The position numbers and the translations under genes were made by a program. 64,000 nt of DNA, from the NCBI GenBank assembly GCA_965206355.1, contig OZ242212.1, forward strand, positions 806,001 through 870,000, in the 5' to 3' direction. The notes beneath the pieces are model-generated. The model searched no databases, was not told where the DNA came from, and was given only the letters and a program-made list of their open reading frames with translations. The stretch comes from Spongiihabitans sp965206355. GTDB lineage: Bacteria; Pseudomonadota; Gammaproteobacteria; Arenicellales; Poriferihabitantaceae. The first letter of the stretch is position 1; every line of letters starts with the position of its first letter. This document shows positions 54,011 to 62,485 of the stretch, one piece after another.

Positions 54011-54456
54011 AAACCGTATTCGTACTGGCGCATTTTAACGCATTTGAAACCGACCACCTATATGGAAAGTGGTCAGAAAATTACACTAAAAACCGTATTC
54101 GTACTGGCGCATTTTAACGCATTTGAAACCGACCACCTATATGGAAAGTGGTCAGGAAATCACACTAAAAACCATATTCGTACTGGCGCATTTTAACGCA
54201 TTTGAAACCGACCACCTATATGGAAAGTGGTCAGGAAATCACACTAAAAACCGTATTCGTACTGGCGCATTTTAACGCATTTGAAACCGACCACCTATAT
54301 GGAAAGTGGTCAGGAAATCACACTAAAAACCGTATTCGTACTGGCGCATTTTAACGCATTTGAAACCGACCACCTATATGGAAAGTGGTCAGGAAATCAC
54401 ACTGAAAACCGTATTTATACTGGAGCATTTTAACGCATTTGGAACCGATCACCTAT
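53983..54456. repeat. 79-bp tandem repeat joining bioY and pcnB (six units)
   Basis: Units start at ATGGAAAGTGGTCAG at 53983, 54062, 54141, 54220, 54299 and 54378, all exactly 79 bp. The first contains the end of bioY and its stop; the last contains the presumed pcnB start. Each junction forms GACCAC...GTGGTC, a potential hairpin. Units 1-2 have CAGAAAATTAC, units 3-6 CAGGAAATCAC. The period is not a multiple of three. Confidence 0.95.
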
Positions 54457-55809
54457 TCCGTCGCAGAGCTGGGATTCGATAAGTCATGCGTTAGTCAAAA
54501 TGCCGTGGAAGTCATCAAGGGTTTGCAGTCAGCAGGTTTCGACGGTTATTTGGTAGGGGGCTGTGTCAGAGATTTGTTGATGGGTAAAAAGCCCAAGGAC
54601 TTTGATGTAACAACCGATGCCAGTCCCGAGCAGATTAAGAAAATGTTTGCTCGCACTAGGATAGTGGGACGGCGTTTTAAGATCGTGCATGTTAGTTTTG
54701 GTCGTGGGCGTGAGCGTGAAATAATTGAGGTGGCGACTTATCGCGCCGTGCCCGGTAGTGCAGGTAAAAACCGTGCTCGGAACAAAGGCACTCGCGGCAC
54801 CGCTTCCCATAGTGGCAGAATTTTGGATGACAATGTTTATGGCACGATTGATGCTGATGTAATTCGGCGAGATTTCACGGTCAATGCCCTGTATTATGAT
54901 CCCTGCAAGGAGACAGTGCTTGATTTTGTCGGCGGTATTGCCGATGCCCGAAGTAAAACATTAAAAATAATTGGCGATGTCAATCTCCGCTTTGCGGAAG
55001 ATCCAGTGCGTATGATACGGGTCGTTCGCTTTCAGGCTAAGCTGGGCTTGCGTGCAGGAAAATCCATTGCCTCTGCGGTTGAAAGCAATGCGGCATTACT
55101 GACAGATATTCCGGCGGCGCGATTGTTTGAGGAAGTTTTGAAATTGTTTCACTATGCGGCGGCAGTAAAATCATGGTGGCAACTCAGCGAAACGCTGTTG
55201 CTTTATTATTTATTTCCGCAAACGGTGGAATGTATCAACGGCGAGGGCGGCAATACCTTTGAATCGCTGATTCTGAGCGCGCTTAATAATACCGACAAAC
55301 GGGTTGAACAGAACAAGCCGGTTATTGCGGCATATTTATTTGCGGTGCTATTGTGGCAACCATTCAAAATCGAATATAAAAAGCTGATTGCACAGGCAAT
55401 CAGTGCTAATGAGGCTTTCTGGATGGCCAGCGATTTGGTTTTTAAACGGCAGTCCAGGTCGGTGGCAGTGTCTTTGCGCGTAAAGGCACCGACGTGTGCA
55501 ATATGGGAAATGCAATCTTTGCTGGAAAAAAGAGTCCCGCGCGCTGTCGAAAAATTACTCGAAAACAGGCGCTTTCGGGCGGCGTATGACTTCTTGCTAT
55601 TGCGCCATGAAACAGGGGAGGTTGGTGAGGATATTGTGAATTGGTGGAGCAAAATTCAATATCTGGATTTTCAGCAACGTCAGCCAATGATTGATGCCTT
55701 GCCGAGTCATTCTAGCCGTAACAAAAACAAACCAAGCACTCCGCAAAACCCGCATCCGAAAAAACATCAGCAAACAAAGATTGCAAAAAACAAGATGGAG
55801 TCGAGATGA
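54439..55809 (+). CDS. pcnB: Poly(A) polymerase PcnB
   Basis: About 456 residues with a TTG start. Adds poly(A) to RNA 3' ends for decay. The nucleotidyltransferase core is clear: GYLVGGCVRDLLMGKKPKDF with DVTTDASPEQI, FARTRIVGRRFKIVHVSFG and DADVIRRDFTVNALYYD. The C-terminus ends in a lysine-rich tail. No ATG lies in frame before residue 48, so either the TTG in the last repeat unit or a GTG near 54507 is used. The repeat may have displaced the native leader. Confidence 0.88.
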   Translation: MEPITYSVAELGFDKSCVSQNAVEVIKGLQSAGFDGYLVGGCVRDLLMGKKPKDFDVTTDASPEQIKKMFARTRIVGRRFKIVHVSFGRGREREIIEVATYRAVPGSAGKNRARNKGTRGTASHSGRILDDNVYGTIDADVIRRDFTVNALYYDPCKETVLDFVGGIADARSKTLKIIGDVNLRFAEDPVRMIRVVRFQAKLGLRAGKSIASAVESNAALLTDIPAARLFEEVLKLFHYAAAVKSWWQLSETLLLYYLFPQTVECINGEGGNTFESLILSALNNTDKRVEQNKPVIAAYLFAVLLWQPFKIEYKKLIAQAISANEAFWMASDLVFKRQSRSVAVSLRVKAPTCAIWEMQSLLEKRVPRAVEKLLENRRFRAAYDFLLLRHETGEVGEDIVNWWSKIQYLDFQQRQPMIDALPSHSSRNKNKPSTPQNPHPKKHQQTKIAKNKMESR

Positions 55810-55853
55810 GCCAGTTCGCAATGGCGGATGTTCGCTAATTTCCAGTTGCCGTT

Positions 55854-56474
55854 ATGGCACAATATTTTTCAATACATCCGCTCACCCCGCAGAAGCGGCT
55901 GATTCATCAAGCTGTCGAAATCATCCGCCATGGCGGGATAATCGCTTATCCAACGGATTCCAGCTATGCCCTGGGTTGTTCCATCGGTAATAAAGCCGCG
56001 ATGAATCGCATCAGGAAAATCAGGCAAGCAGGCAATAATCATTACTTTACGCTGGTCTGTCAGGATTTGTCCGAGCTCAGTATTTATGCGAAGATTGACA
56101 ATGACATCTATCGTTTGTTGAAACGCTTTACTCCGGGAGCATATACATTTATTCTTGCCGCCACCCGTGAAGTGCCAAGACGGCTACAAAATCCGAAGCG
56201 CCGCGCAATCGGTTTGCGGGTGCCAGATGCTGCCATCGCACAAGGCTTGCTCGGTGAGCTGAATGAGCCATTAATGAGCTCAACCTTGATTATGCCACGG
56301 GCAACATTGCCATTGAATGACGCTGAACAGATTCGGGAAATCCTTGAGCATGACGTTGATTTGGTTATTGATGGCGGGCCTTGCGATTTCCAGCCGACAT
56401 CGGTGGTTGACCTGATTAGTGGCACAGCCAAGGTGCTTCGGGTCGGTAAAGGCGATGTCAGTGCTTTTGAATAA
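55854..56474 (+). CDS. yciO: YciO-like (Sua5/YrdC family) protein
   Basis: 206 residues. Double-stranded RNA-binding-type Sua5/YrdC fold: GGIIAYPTDSSYALGCSIGN, KRFTPGAYTFILAATREVP and LRVPDAAIAQGLLGELNEPL. It is of the shorter YciO type rather than the C-terminally extended Sua5 that makes threonylcarbamoyl-AMP. The role of YciO is less clear, and a tRNA t6A role is only an inference. trpS follows 81 bp later. Confidence 0.88.
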   Translation: MAQYFSIHPLTPQKRLIHQAVEIIRHGGIIAYPTDSSYALGCSIGNKAAMNRIRKIRQAGNNHYFTLVCQDLSELSIYAKIDNDIYRLLKRFTPGAYTFILAATREVPRRLQNPKRRAIGLRVPDAAIAQGLLGELNEPLMSSTLIMPRATLPLNDAEQIREILEHDVDLVIDGGPCDFQPTSVVDLISGTAKVLRVGKGDVSAFE

Positions 56475-56555
56475 GAATAACAAGACAGCATAAATGGCAC
56501 CTTACGAAACTCGGAAAACAACCCGTTTAACAATCGTTCATACCAGCATAAGCAG

Positions 56556-57758
56556 ATGAAAAATAACAGAGTTTTATCAGGAATGCGCCCTACGGGACGG
56601 TTGCATCTTGGGCATTACCACGGTGTGCTGAAGAACTGGGTGCGAATGCAAAACGATTATGAATGTTTTTATTTTGTTGCCGATTGGCATGCGTTAACGA
56701 CCCATTATGATACCCCGGCAACAATGAGCGAGCATGTCTGGGAAATGGTGATTGACTGGCTGGCAGCCGGCATTGATCCTGAACAGGCAACACTATTCAT
56801 CCAGTCGAGAGTGCCGGAACACGCTGAGCTACATTTATTGCTGTCCATGGTTACCCCGCTGAGTTGGTTAGAACGGGTGCCGAGTTTCAAAGATCAGCAA
56901 CAGAAAATCAGGCAGAAAGAGCTTGCCACCTATGGCTTTCTCGGCTACCCATTACTGCAGTCTGCGGATATTCTAATGTATCGGGCAGCGCATGTTCCGG
57001 TCGGAGAAGATCAGGTTCCCCATGTTGAATTGACGCGGGAAATTGCCCGCCGTTTTAATTACTTTTTTGGACGGGATGCTGATTTTGACAAAGTAATTGA
57101 GCAGGCGATACGGCAAATGGGAAACAAAGCGGCAAAATCATTGCAGCAGCTTAAACAGTTGTTTAGCGAAAAAGGTGATCGTGAAGCCTGTGCCCAGGCA
57201 AGGGCATTGATTCAGGAACAACAGAACATCAATCAGGAGCAAAAGCAGCAGTTGCTGGGGTTTCTGGAGGGGCGGGGCAAGTCCATCTTACCCGAGCCTA
57301 AGGCGTTGCTGACCGAAGCCGCGAAAATGCCCGGACTGGATGGGCAAAAAATGTCCAAATCCTATAACAATATCATTGCATTACGCGATGATCCGAAACG
57401 GGTTGAGCGATCAATTCGGGTGATGCCAACGGATCCGGCGCGGGTACGAATAAGCGATGCTGGCGATCCCGAGAAATGTCCGGTGTGGCAGTTGCATCGG
57501 GTTTATAGCGACAGCGAAACCCAACAATGGGTCGCCGACGGATGTCGTGCTGCCGCATTTGGTTGTCTTGAATGCAAAAAACCACTGGTTGAAAAAATAT
57601 TGCAAGAACAGGAACAAATCCGCGAACGGGCATTGCCCTATGAATCTAACCCTGACAAAGTTAAGGAAGTGATTGAGCTGGGTTGTCAGCGCGCGCGCGC
57701 GGTGGCGCTGGAAACCATGGAGATTGTCAGGGAAGTGGTCGGCACCGTTTATAAATGA
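56556..57758 (+). CDS. trpS: Tryptophan-tRNA ligase
   Basis: 400 residues, class I synthetase. HIGH-like motif HLGHYHGVLKN and KMSKS motif QKMSKSYNNIIAL are present; the overall length and the 3' half with an anticodon-binding helical part are those of proteobacterial TrpRS. A 60-residue insertion with many glutamines (QEQQNINQEQKQQLLGFLEG) sits before the KMSKS loop. The stop is 16 bases before the scpA start. Confidence 0.94.
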   Translation: MKNNRVLSGMRPTGRLHLGHYHGVLKNWVRMQNDYECFYFVADWHALTTHYDTPATMSEHVWEMVIDWLAAGIDPEQATLFIQSRVPEHAELHLLLSMVTPLSWLERVPSFKDQQQKIRQKELATYGFLGYPLLQSADILMYRAAHVPVGEDQVPHVELTREIARRFNYFFGRDADFDKVIEQAIRQMGNKAAKSLQQLKQLFSEKGDREACAQARALIQEQQNINQEQKQQLLGFLEGRGKSILPEPKALLTEAAKMPGLDGQKMSKSYNNIIALRDDPKRVERSIRVMPTDPARVRISDAGDPEKCPVWQLHRVYSDSETQQWVADGCRAAAFGCLECKKPLVEKILQEQEQIRERALPYESNPDKVKEVIELGCQRARAVALETMEIVREVVGTVYK

Positions 57759-57774
57759 AACCAGAGTTCTGATT

Positions 57775-58659
57775 GTGAGCGAGACAAAAACCACATCCCA
57801 AAACCCAACAACAGATGAAGCGCAGGGCGATACGCTCGCCGATTCTGTATCGGCTAAAACGGTGCGCGACGACAGTCGCGATGTGCTGGTCAATGGTGAA
57901 GTATTTGAGAGCTGGCCACAGGATCTTTTCATTCCGCCTGATGCCTTGCAAGTGTTTCTGGACACATTCTGTGGCCCGCTGGATTTATTGTTGTATCTGA
58001 TACGCAAACACAATCTCGATGTTCTGGATATTCCGGTGGCGCATATTACCCAACAGTATATGGAATACGTTGAGATGATGCGAAAATTTCGGATCGATCT
58101 GGCAGCGGAATATTTGGTAATGGCGGCGATGCTTGCCGAAATTAAATCGCGCTTGTTGTTGCCACGACCTGTCACTGCGGAAGACGATGATGATGAAGAT
58201 CCGCGTGCTACGTTGGTACGGCGGTTGCAGGAATACGAACGCTTTAGTCAGGTAGCTATAACAATCAATAAAAAACCGCGATTAGAGCGCGAACTGTATC
58301 TGGTAACGGCAGAGTTTGAAGACCCGGCACCGCTGAAAATTGAATCACAGGCATCGCTAAACGATTTGGTGGTGGCGTTTCGCGCTGTTTTGGAACGCTC
58401 GGAGCTGAACAAGCGGCTTTCTTTGGGCAAAGAAAAATTGACAATGCGGGAAAAAATGACCCATATTCTCGATAAAATGCGTACTATCCGCTTTCTTCGG
58501 TTTGAAGACTTGTTTGATGCCGAGGAGGGCAAGTCGGGATTGGTGGTGAGTTTTATGGCTATTCTGGAATTAGTGCGAGATGATATGCTGGTCGTGTTGC
58601 AGAATGAGCCGTTTACACCTATTCACCTAAAAAGTATCGAAAAAAAAGCAGATGAGTAA
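57775..58659 (+). CDS. scpA: Segregation and condensation protein A
   Basis: About 294 residues, GTG start. Kleisin that bridges SMC heads. The domain begins after an unconserved 45-residue leader: FCGPLDLLLYLIRKHNLDVL, LAAEYLVMAAMLAEIKSRLL, and ends with the winged helix near LVVSFMAILELVRDDMLVVL. The upstream frame to 57673 overlaps trpS, so the GTG right after trpS is chosen. It overlaps scpB by 8 bases. Confidence 0.9.
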   Translation: MSETKTTSQNPTTDEAQGDTLADSVSAKTVRDDSRDVLVNGEVFESWPQDLFIPPDALQVFLDTFCGPLDLLLYLIRKHNLDVLDIPVAHITQQYMEYVEMMRKFRIDLAAEYLVMAAMLAEIKSRLLLPRPVTAEDDDDEDPRATLVRRLQEYERFSQVAITINKKPRLERELYLVTAEFEDPAPLKIESQASLNDLVVAFRAVLERSELNKRLSLGKEKLTMREKMTHILDKMRTIRFLRFEDLFDAEEGKSGLVVSFMAILELVRDDMLVVLQNEPFTPIHLKSIEKKADE

Positions 58660-59425
58660 CGAACTTAAACATATTGTTGAAGCGGTTTTGATGGTGTCGG
58701 ATACGCCATTGAGTGTGGTCAGGATTCAAGCTGCTTTTGCGGATAGTTCAGTCCCGGACACGGATACCATTAAAGCGGCGATTGCTGAATTACAGCAAGA
58801 TTGTCAGGAACGTGCTGTTGAGCTCAAGAAAATCGGCAACGGTTACCGCTTCCAGACTAAAATCAAGTATGCAGAATGGATCAGAAAGCTACAAGCTGGC
58901 AGACCGCCAAAATTGTCGCGGGCATTGCTGGAAACGTTGGCAATTATTGCCTATCGGCAACCGGTTTCCCGTGGCGATATTGAGGATGTCAGAGGGGTTA
59001 GCGTGAGTGCAGAAATTATGCAGCGGTTGCTGGAGCGAGAATGGATTAAGCAGGTGGGTGTTCGGGATACCCCGGGCAGGCCCGCCATATTTGGTACTAC
59101 GCCAGCATTTCTGGCATACTTTAATCTTGAGTCGCTGAGTGGATTGCCGGCTTTAATGGAACAACGTGAGTTGGGCGTCATTGCTGGCGAATTTGATGCC
59201 CCGTTACCGCCGGAGATATTAGCGGCGTTGGATACGACAAAGGAGACTGAAAAACAGCAAGATGTATTTAAGTTAAACGCGGCAGTTAGTCGACCAGAGC
59301 AACCTGATCAGGACAGCGCTGCAACGACAGATGCCAAAGTTATTCCGCTCGTTGAAAGGAAAAACGAAAGGACGGAGGTAATGGCGACTGCAATCGACAT
59401 TGTCGAGCCTGATGCGAAAGTTTGA
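58652..59425 (+). CDS. scpB: Segregation and condensation protein B
   Basis: 257 residues. Dimer that binds ScpA in the SMC complex. Two winged-helix domains, with VEAVLMVSDTPLSVVRIQAA at the start and SRALLETLAIIAYRQPVSRG and GRPAIFGTTPAFLAYFNLES further on. The C-terminal 60 residues are unconserved and acidic or basic. Start supported by overlap with scpA. Confidence 0.92.
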   Translation: MSNELKHIVEAVLMVSDTPLSVVRIQAAFADSSVPDTDTIKAAIAELQQDCQERAVELKKIGNGYRFQTKIKYAEWIRKLQAGRPPKLSRALLETLAIIAYRQPVSRGDIEDVRGVSVSAEIMQRLLEREWIKQVGVRDTPGRPAIFGTTPAFLAYFNLESLSGLPALMEQRELGVIAGEFDAPLPPEILAALDTTKETEKQQDVFKLNAAVSRPEQPDQDSAATTDAKVIPLVERKNERTEVMATAIDIVEPDAKV

Positions 59426-60257
59426 TAGTGCGCCCGCCCCGCAGCGGTTACAGAAATACTTATCGGCTATCGGGGTTGCTTCCAGAAGAAAAGTTGACCA
59501 GTGGATTGGTCAGGGGAAAATAACGGTTGATGGGAAAGTGGCCGAGCTGGGCGACAAAGTAACACCCGGTTGTCAGATAAGCATAGCGGGCAGACCCTTA
59601 AAAGGTTATTCAAAACAACACGCAGCGGCAAAATTTGACCACAAACAACAGCATCAACAACGTATTATTCTGTATAACAAGCCGGAAGGAGAAATTTGTA
59701 CGCGCTCGGATCCACAAAACCGACCGACCGTATTTCGCCGTCTGCCGATACTGAAAGGAGCGCGTTGGGTTGCCGTGGGTCGTTTGGATATCAATACCCG
59801 TGGGCTCATGCTGTTTACCAATGATGGTGATCTGGCTAATCATCTGATGCACCCGAAACTCGAATTGGAGCGAGAATATTTGTGCAGAGTATATGGGCAG
59901 GTTGATAATGAATCGCTTGAGCGATTAAAAGCCGGCATAAAAATTGACGGGCAGGTGATGCGTTTTTTGCAGGTCAGACAGCAACGGGGTGAGCGTAGTA
60001 ATAGCTGGTATTCGGTTATCGTTAAGGAAGGTAAATATCGTGAAGTGCGGCGGATGTGGGAAGCGGTTGGTTGCAAACTCAGTCGATTGATGAGAATCCG
60101 CTATGGAAAAGTTGCGCTACCACGGGGCATTAAGTTAGGGGACTGGATTGAGCTGAGCGCGGATGTCATCAAAAAACTGGAGAAAAACGAGGCTAACGAT
60201 AAAGTGGTTATACCCAAACCATTCAAGAAACACGGGCAACGTAGCCACAGACGATAG
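59412..60257 (+). CDS. rluB: 23S rRNA pseudouridine(2605) synthase RluB
   Basis: About 281 residues. N-terminal S4 domain (LQKYLSAIGVASRRKVDQWI) and catalytic domain with aspartate in VGRLDINTRGLMLFTNDGD. The basic C-terminus is typical for RluB. ATG at 59412 (overlapping scpB) is preferred to a TTG at 59400. scpA-scpB-rluB is a conserved block. Confidence 0.93.
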   Translation: MRKFDSAPAPQRLQKYLSAIGVASRRKVDQWIGQGKITVDGKVAELGDKVTPGCQISIAGRPLKGYSKQHAAAKFDHKQQHQQRIILYNKPEGEICTRSDPQNRPTVFRRLPILKGARWVAVGRLDINTRGLMLFTNDGDLANHLMHPKLELEREYLCRVYGQVDNESLERLKAGIKIDGQVMRFLQVRQQRGERSNSWYSVIVKEGKYREVRRMWEAVGCKLSRLMRIRYGKVALPRGIKLGDWIELSADVIKKLEKNEANDKVVIPKPFKKHGQRSHRR

Positions 60258-60321
60258 CCGTCCGAGAGACAGATTGGCGATAATGGCACTGATATTTGGA
60301 GAACGCTTAGGATATAATGAA

Positions 60322-61039
60322 GGGGCTGTCCTAGATAACACTGAAAGAGTGCTATCATGGGATCAATGAGAAAGAGTCGTTTAAGCCGTTATAAACAAGG
60401 TCGTCTTATCGAGCATTTTGTGTCGGGTTCAACCGCCCGCACGGCAGCATTGCTGGTTGGGATCAACAAGTCCACATCGGCGTATTTTTATCACCGGTTG
60501 CGCGAGATTATCGCATATGAGCTTGAACAAGAAAGCCATGAGGTTTTTGACGGGGAGATTGAAGTCGATGAAAGTTATTTTGGCGGTGGTCGCAAAGGCA
60601 AACGAGGTCGGGGAGCGGCGGGGAAAATTCCTGTGTTTGGCTTGCTCAAACGGGGCGGGAGGGTTTACACCAAGATTATCCCGGATGCCTGTTCAGCAAC
60701 CTTGATGCCAATTATTGAGCGTAAAGTGGTTCCGGACAGCATCGTTTATTCCGACTGTTGGAGCGGTTATAATGTGCTGGACGTGAGCGATTTCAAGCAC
60801 CACCGCATCAACCATTCCCAACGCTTCGCGGAGCAGGGGAATCACATCAACGGCATTGAGAACTTTTGGAGTCAGGCGAAGCGTCATATGCACAAATTCA
60901 ACGGTGTTCCCAAGGCGCATTTTGGGCTGTTTTTGAAGGAGTGCGAGTGGCGTTTTAACAACAGCGACCCAATATCTCAATTATTTCAATTAAAACAATG
61001 GGTTGGAGTTCATTTAAACTAGTTATCTAGGACAGCCCC
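60322..61039 (+). mobile_element. IS1595-type insertion sequence, copy 3 (718 bp)
   Basis: Same ends and length as the other two. Flanks ATAATGAA and AATCGTAA do not match. It lies 64 bp after rluB and 38 bp before a MITE. Confidence 0.93.
60357..61022 (+). CDS. IS1595-family (ISXO2-like) transposase
   Basis: 221 residues. The protein is identical to copy 2, with a few silent changes (for example around 60628). Intact and presumably active. Confidence 0.93.
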   Translation: MGSMRKSRLSRYKQGRLIEHFVSGSTARTAALLVGINKSTSAYFYHRLREIIAYELEQESHEVFDGEIEVDESYFGGGRKGKRGRGAAGKIPVFGLLKRGGRVYTKIIPDACSATLMPIIERKVVPDSIVYSDCWSGYNVLDVSDFKHHRINHSQRFAEQGNHINGIENFWSQAKRHMHKFNGVPKAHFGLFLKECEWRFNNSDPISQLFQLKQWVGVHLN

Positions 61040-61077
61040 AATCGTAATTCGTAAAAAAGCACAAGATATGCCATTAA

Positions 61078-61240
61078 GAGACCTTTGTACGGAAGATGAT
61101 TTCCGCTTTCAGGCCAGGCAAAAACGCACGGAATGAGGGAGTTTATGCTTATAAATGACTGATTGAGTACGATTTTACCAACAGTAGGCGCTTTTAGGTG
61201 ACGCAACATGCAGGTGAAATGGCTTTCGTACAAAGGTCTC
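61078..61240 (-). mobile_element. MITE copy 10 (163 bp), inverted
   Basis: Longest class. Ends GAGACCTTTGTACGG and CGTACAAAGGTCTC carry the same compensated change in both arms. Flanks ATTAA and AACGT do not match. It precedes the TIGR02449 gene. Confidence 0.92.
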
Positions 61241-61317
61241 AACGTATAAAAAATAAATGATTACTGAATGATGCCAAAATTCCATAGCGTCTATGCAACA
61301 GAATATCAGGTGACAGA

Positions 61318-61521
61318 ATGATGGAAGATACCATACACAAGCTAGAGCAACGTATAACAGATATGATTAGGTTGATTGAAAAGATGGGTCGGGACAACGA
61401 GATACTGCGAGCCGACCAACAAATGCTTCGACAGGAATTCAAATCATTGCAGGACAAAAACAAAATTGCCCGAAGCCGTGTCGAGAAAATTGTTGAGAAA
61501 CTCAATTCGCTGGAAACCTGA
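61318..61521 (+). CDS. TIGR02449 family coiled-coil protein
   Basis: 67 residues, almost wholly coiled coil: KLEQRITDMIRLIEKMGRDN and ILRADQQMLRQEFKSLQDKN. It is the small ZapB-like family found directly before zapA in gammaproteobacteria. A role with ZapA in division is probable from the context. Confidence 0.88.
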   Translation: MMEDTIHKLEQRITDMIRLIEKMGRDNEILRADQQMLRQEFKSLQDKNKIARSRVEKIVEKLNSLET

Positions 61522-61577
61522 TTCAATCCATAGTCAGCACCAAACATTATCACATTTCCCACAATCGCCATATCACC

Positions 61578-61910
61578 ATGCCAACAGAAACTTCACCCGC
61601 AAAAGCACAGAAACAAAGTGTCAAAGTCAGCATAATGCAACGGGAATTTACGGTGGCGTGTAACCGGGAAGAATCCAAAGGACTGATTGAAGCTGCCGCT
61701 TATCTCGACAAACAAATGCGCATGATTACCAAAGGTAGCCAGATTCTGAGCATTGATCGTTGTGCCATCATGGCAGGCTTAAACGTCACCTATGCACTGT
61801 TGCAACTGCAAAAAATGGTCGGTGAACAGGAAAAAATGGATGGCAAACTGCAATCACTGTATGAGCGGGTTGATAAAGTCGTGGCTGATATTCAGCCTGT
61901 GGCGTCCTGA
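61578..61910 (+). CDS. zapA: Cell division protein ZapA
   Basis: 110 residues. Cross-links FtsZ filaments. KVSIMQREFTVACNREESKG starts the domain; AAYLDKQMRMITKGSQILSI and a C-terminal coiled coil follow. An N-terminal polar leader of about 14 residues precedes it. It follows the TIGR02449 gene by 56 bp. Confidence 0.92.
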   Translation: MPTETSPAKAQKQSVKVSIMQREFTVACNREESKGLIEAAAYLDKQMRMITKGSQILSIDRCAIMAGLNVTYALLQLQKMVGEQEKMDGKLQSLYERVDKVVADIQPVAS

Positions 61911-61954
61911 GCGGACAAGCAGCCACATAACCGCCTGCCCGATGTCAACAAAGT

Positions 61955-62093
61955 GAGACCTTTGCACGAAAGCCATTTCACCTGCATGCTACGTTAAAAT
62001 CGTACTCAATCGGTCATTTATAAGCATAAACTCCCTCATTCCGTGCGTTTTTGCCTTGCCTGAAAGCGAAATCATCTTCCGTGCAAAGGTCTC
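61955..62093 (+). mobile_element. MITE copy 11 (139 bp), between zapA and 6S RNA
   Basis: Short class, perfect AAAGT target duplication (61950-61954 and 62094-62098). It ends about 42 bp before the predicted 5' end of 6S RNA and so may separate it from upstream promoter sequence. Confidence 0.95.
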
Positions 62094-62135
62094 AAAGTAG
62101 TACTCAATAGGCTGTGTCTGTGTTAGACTCATTCC

Positions 62136-62369
62136 GGTATTACCTGCGGTGTTCGAGTTGATCTCTGAAACCCTTAGAACCTAACGTAGTGACTCGGGTG
62201 CTGTTATGAGCGACGGGCGTGTATGAGCACAGCCAAACGTAGGAGTTTTCTCATTGCCCCTACGCTGTTGTTATGAACGGCTGGCGTGAATCCCAAAGTT
62301 GTTCTTTGTACCCACTTGGACCCTATCGGTTCAAGGTAAAGCGAGCAAACGGCACTTGCGGGTAATACC
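62136..62369 (+). ncRNA. ssrS: 6S RNA (ssrS), probable
   Basis: The interval lies between zapA and fau, the conserved place of ssrS. Its ends pair: GGTATTACC at 62136 with GGTAATACC at 62361. GTTGATCTCTGAAACCC resembles the 5' region of 6S RNAs. A possible -10, TAGACT, is at 62124-62129. About 234 nt is longer than the usual 180-200, and a segment (GCTGTTATGAGCGACGGGCG against GCTGTTGTTATGAACGGCTG) looks internally duplicated. The RNA binds sigma70 holoenzyme in known species. Exact ends are estimated. Confidence 0.7.
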
Positions 62370-62485
62370 TGTTTCCTCCCTCAGGTTGATTTTGTCCCCA
62401 TCGCTTTTTGTTGCACTGTTTATGAATAGGTGATCTGGTCAACGAGATGTCGGCGCGAGGGTATGAGTAATAGTACGGCAATAGC

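Noticed and set aside
53983..54456. Possible CRISPR array or tRNA-like repeats
   Set aside because: Period is exactly 79 bp with no variable spacer, and no cloverleaf or conserved tRNA ends.
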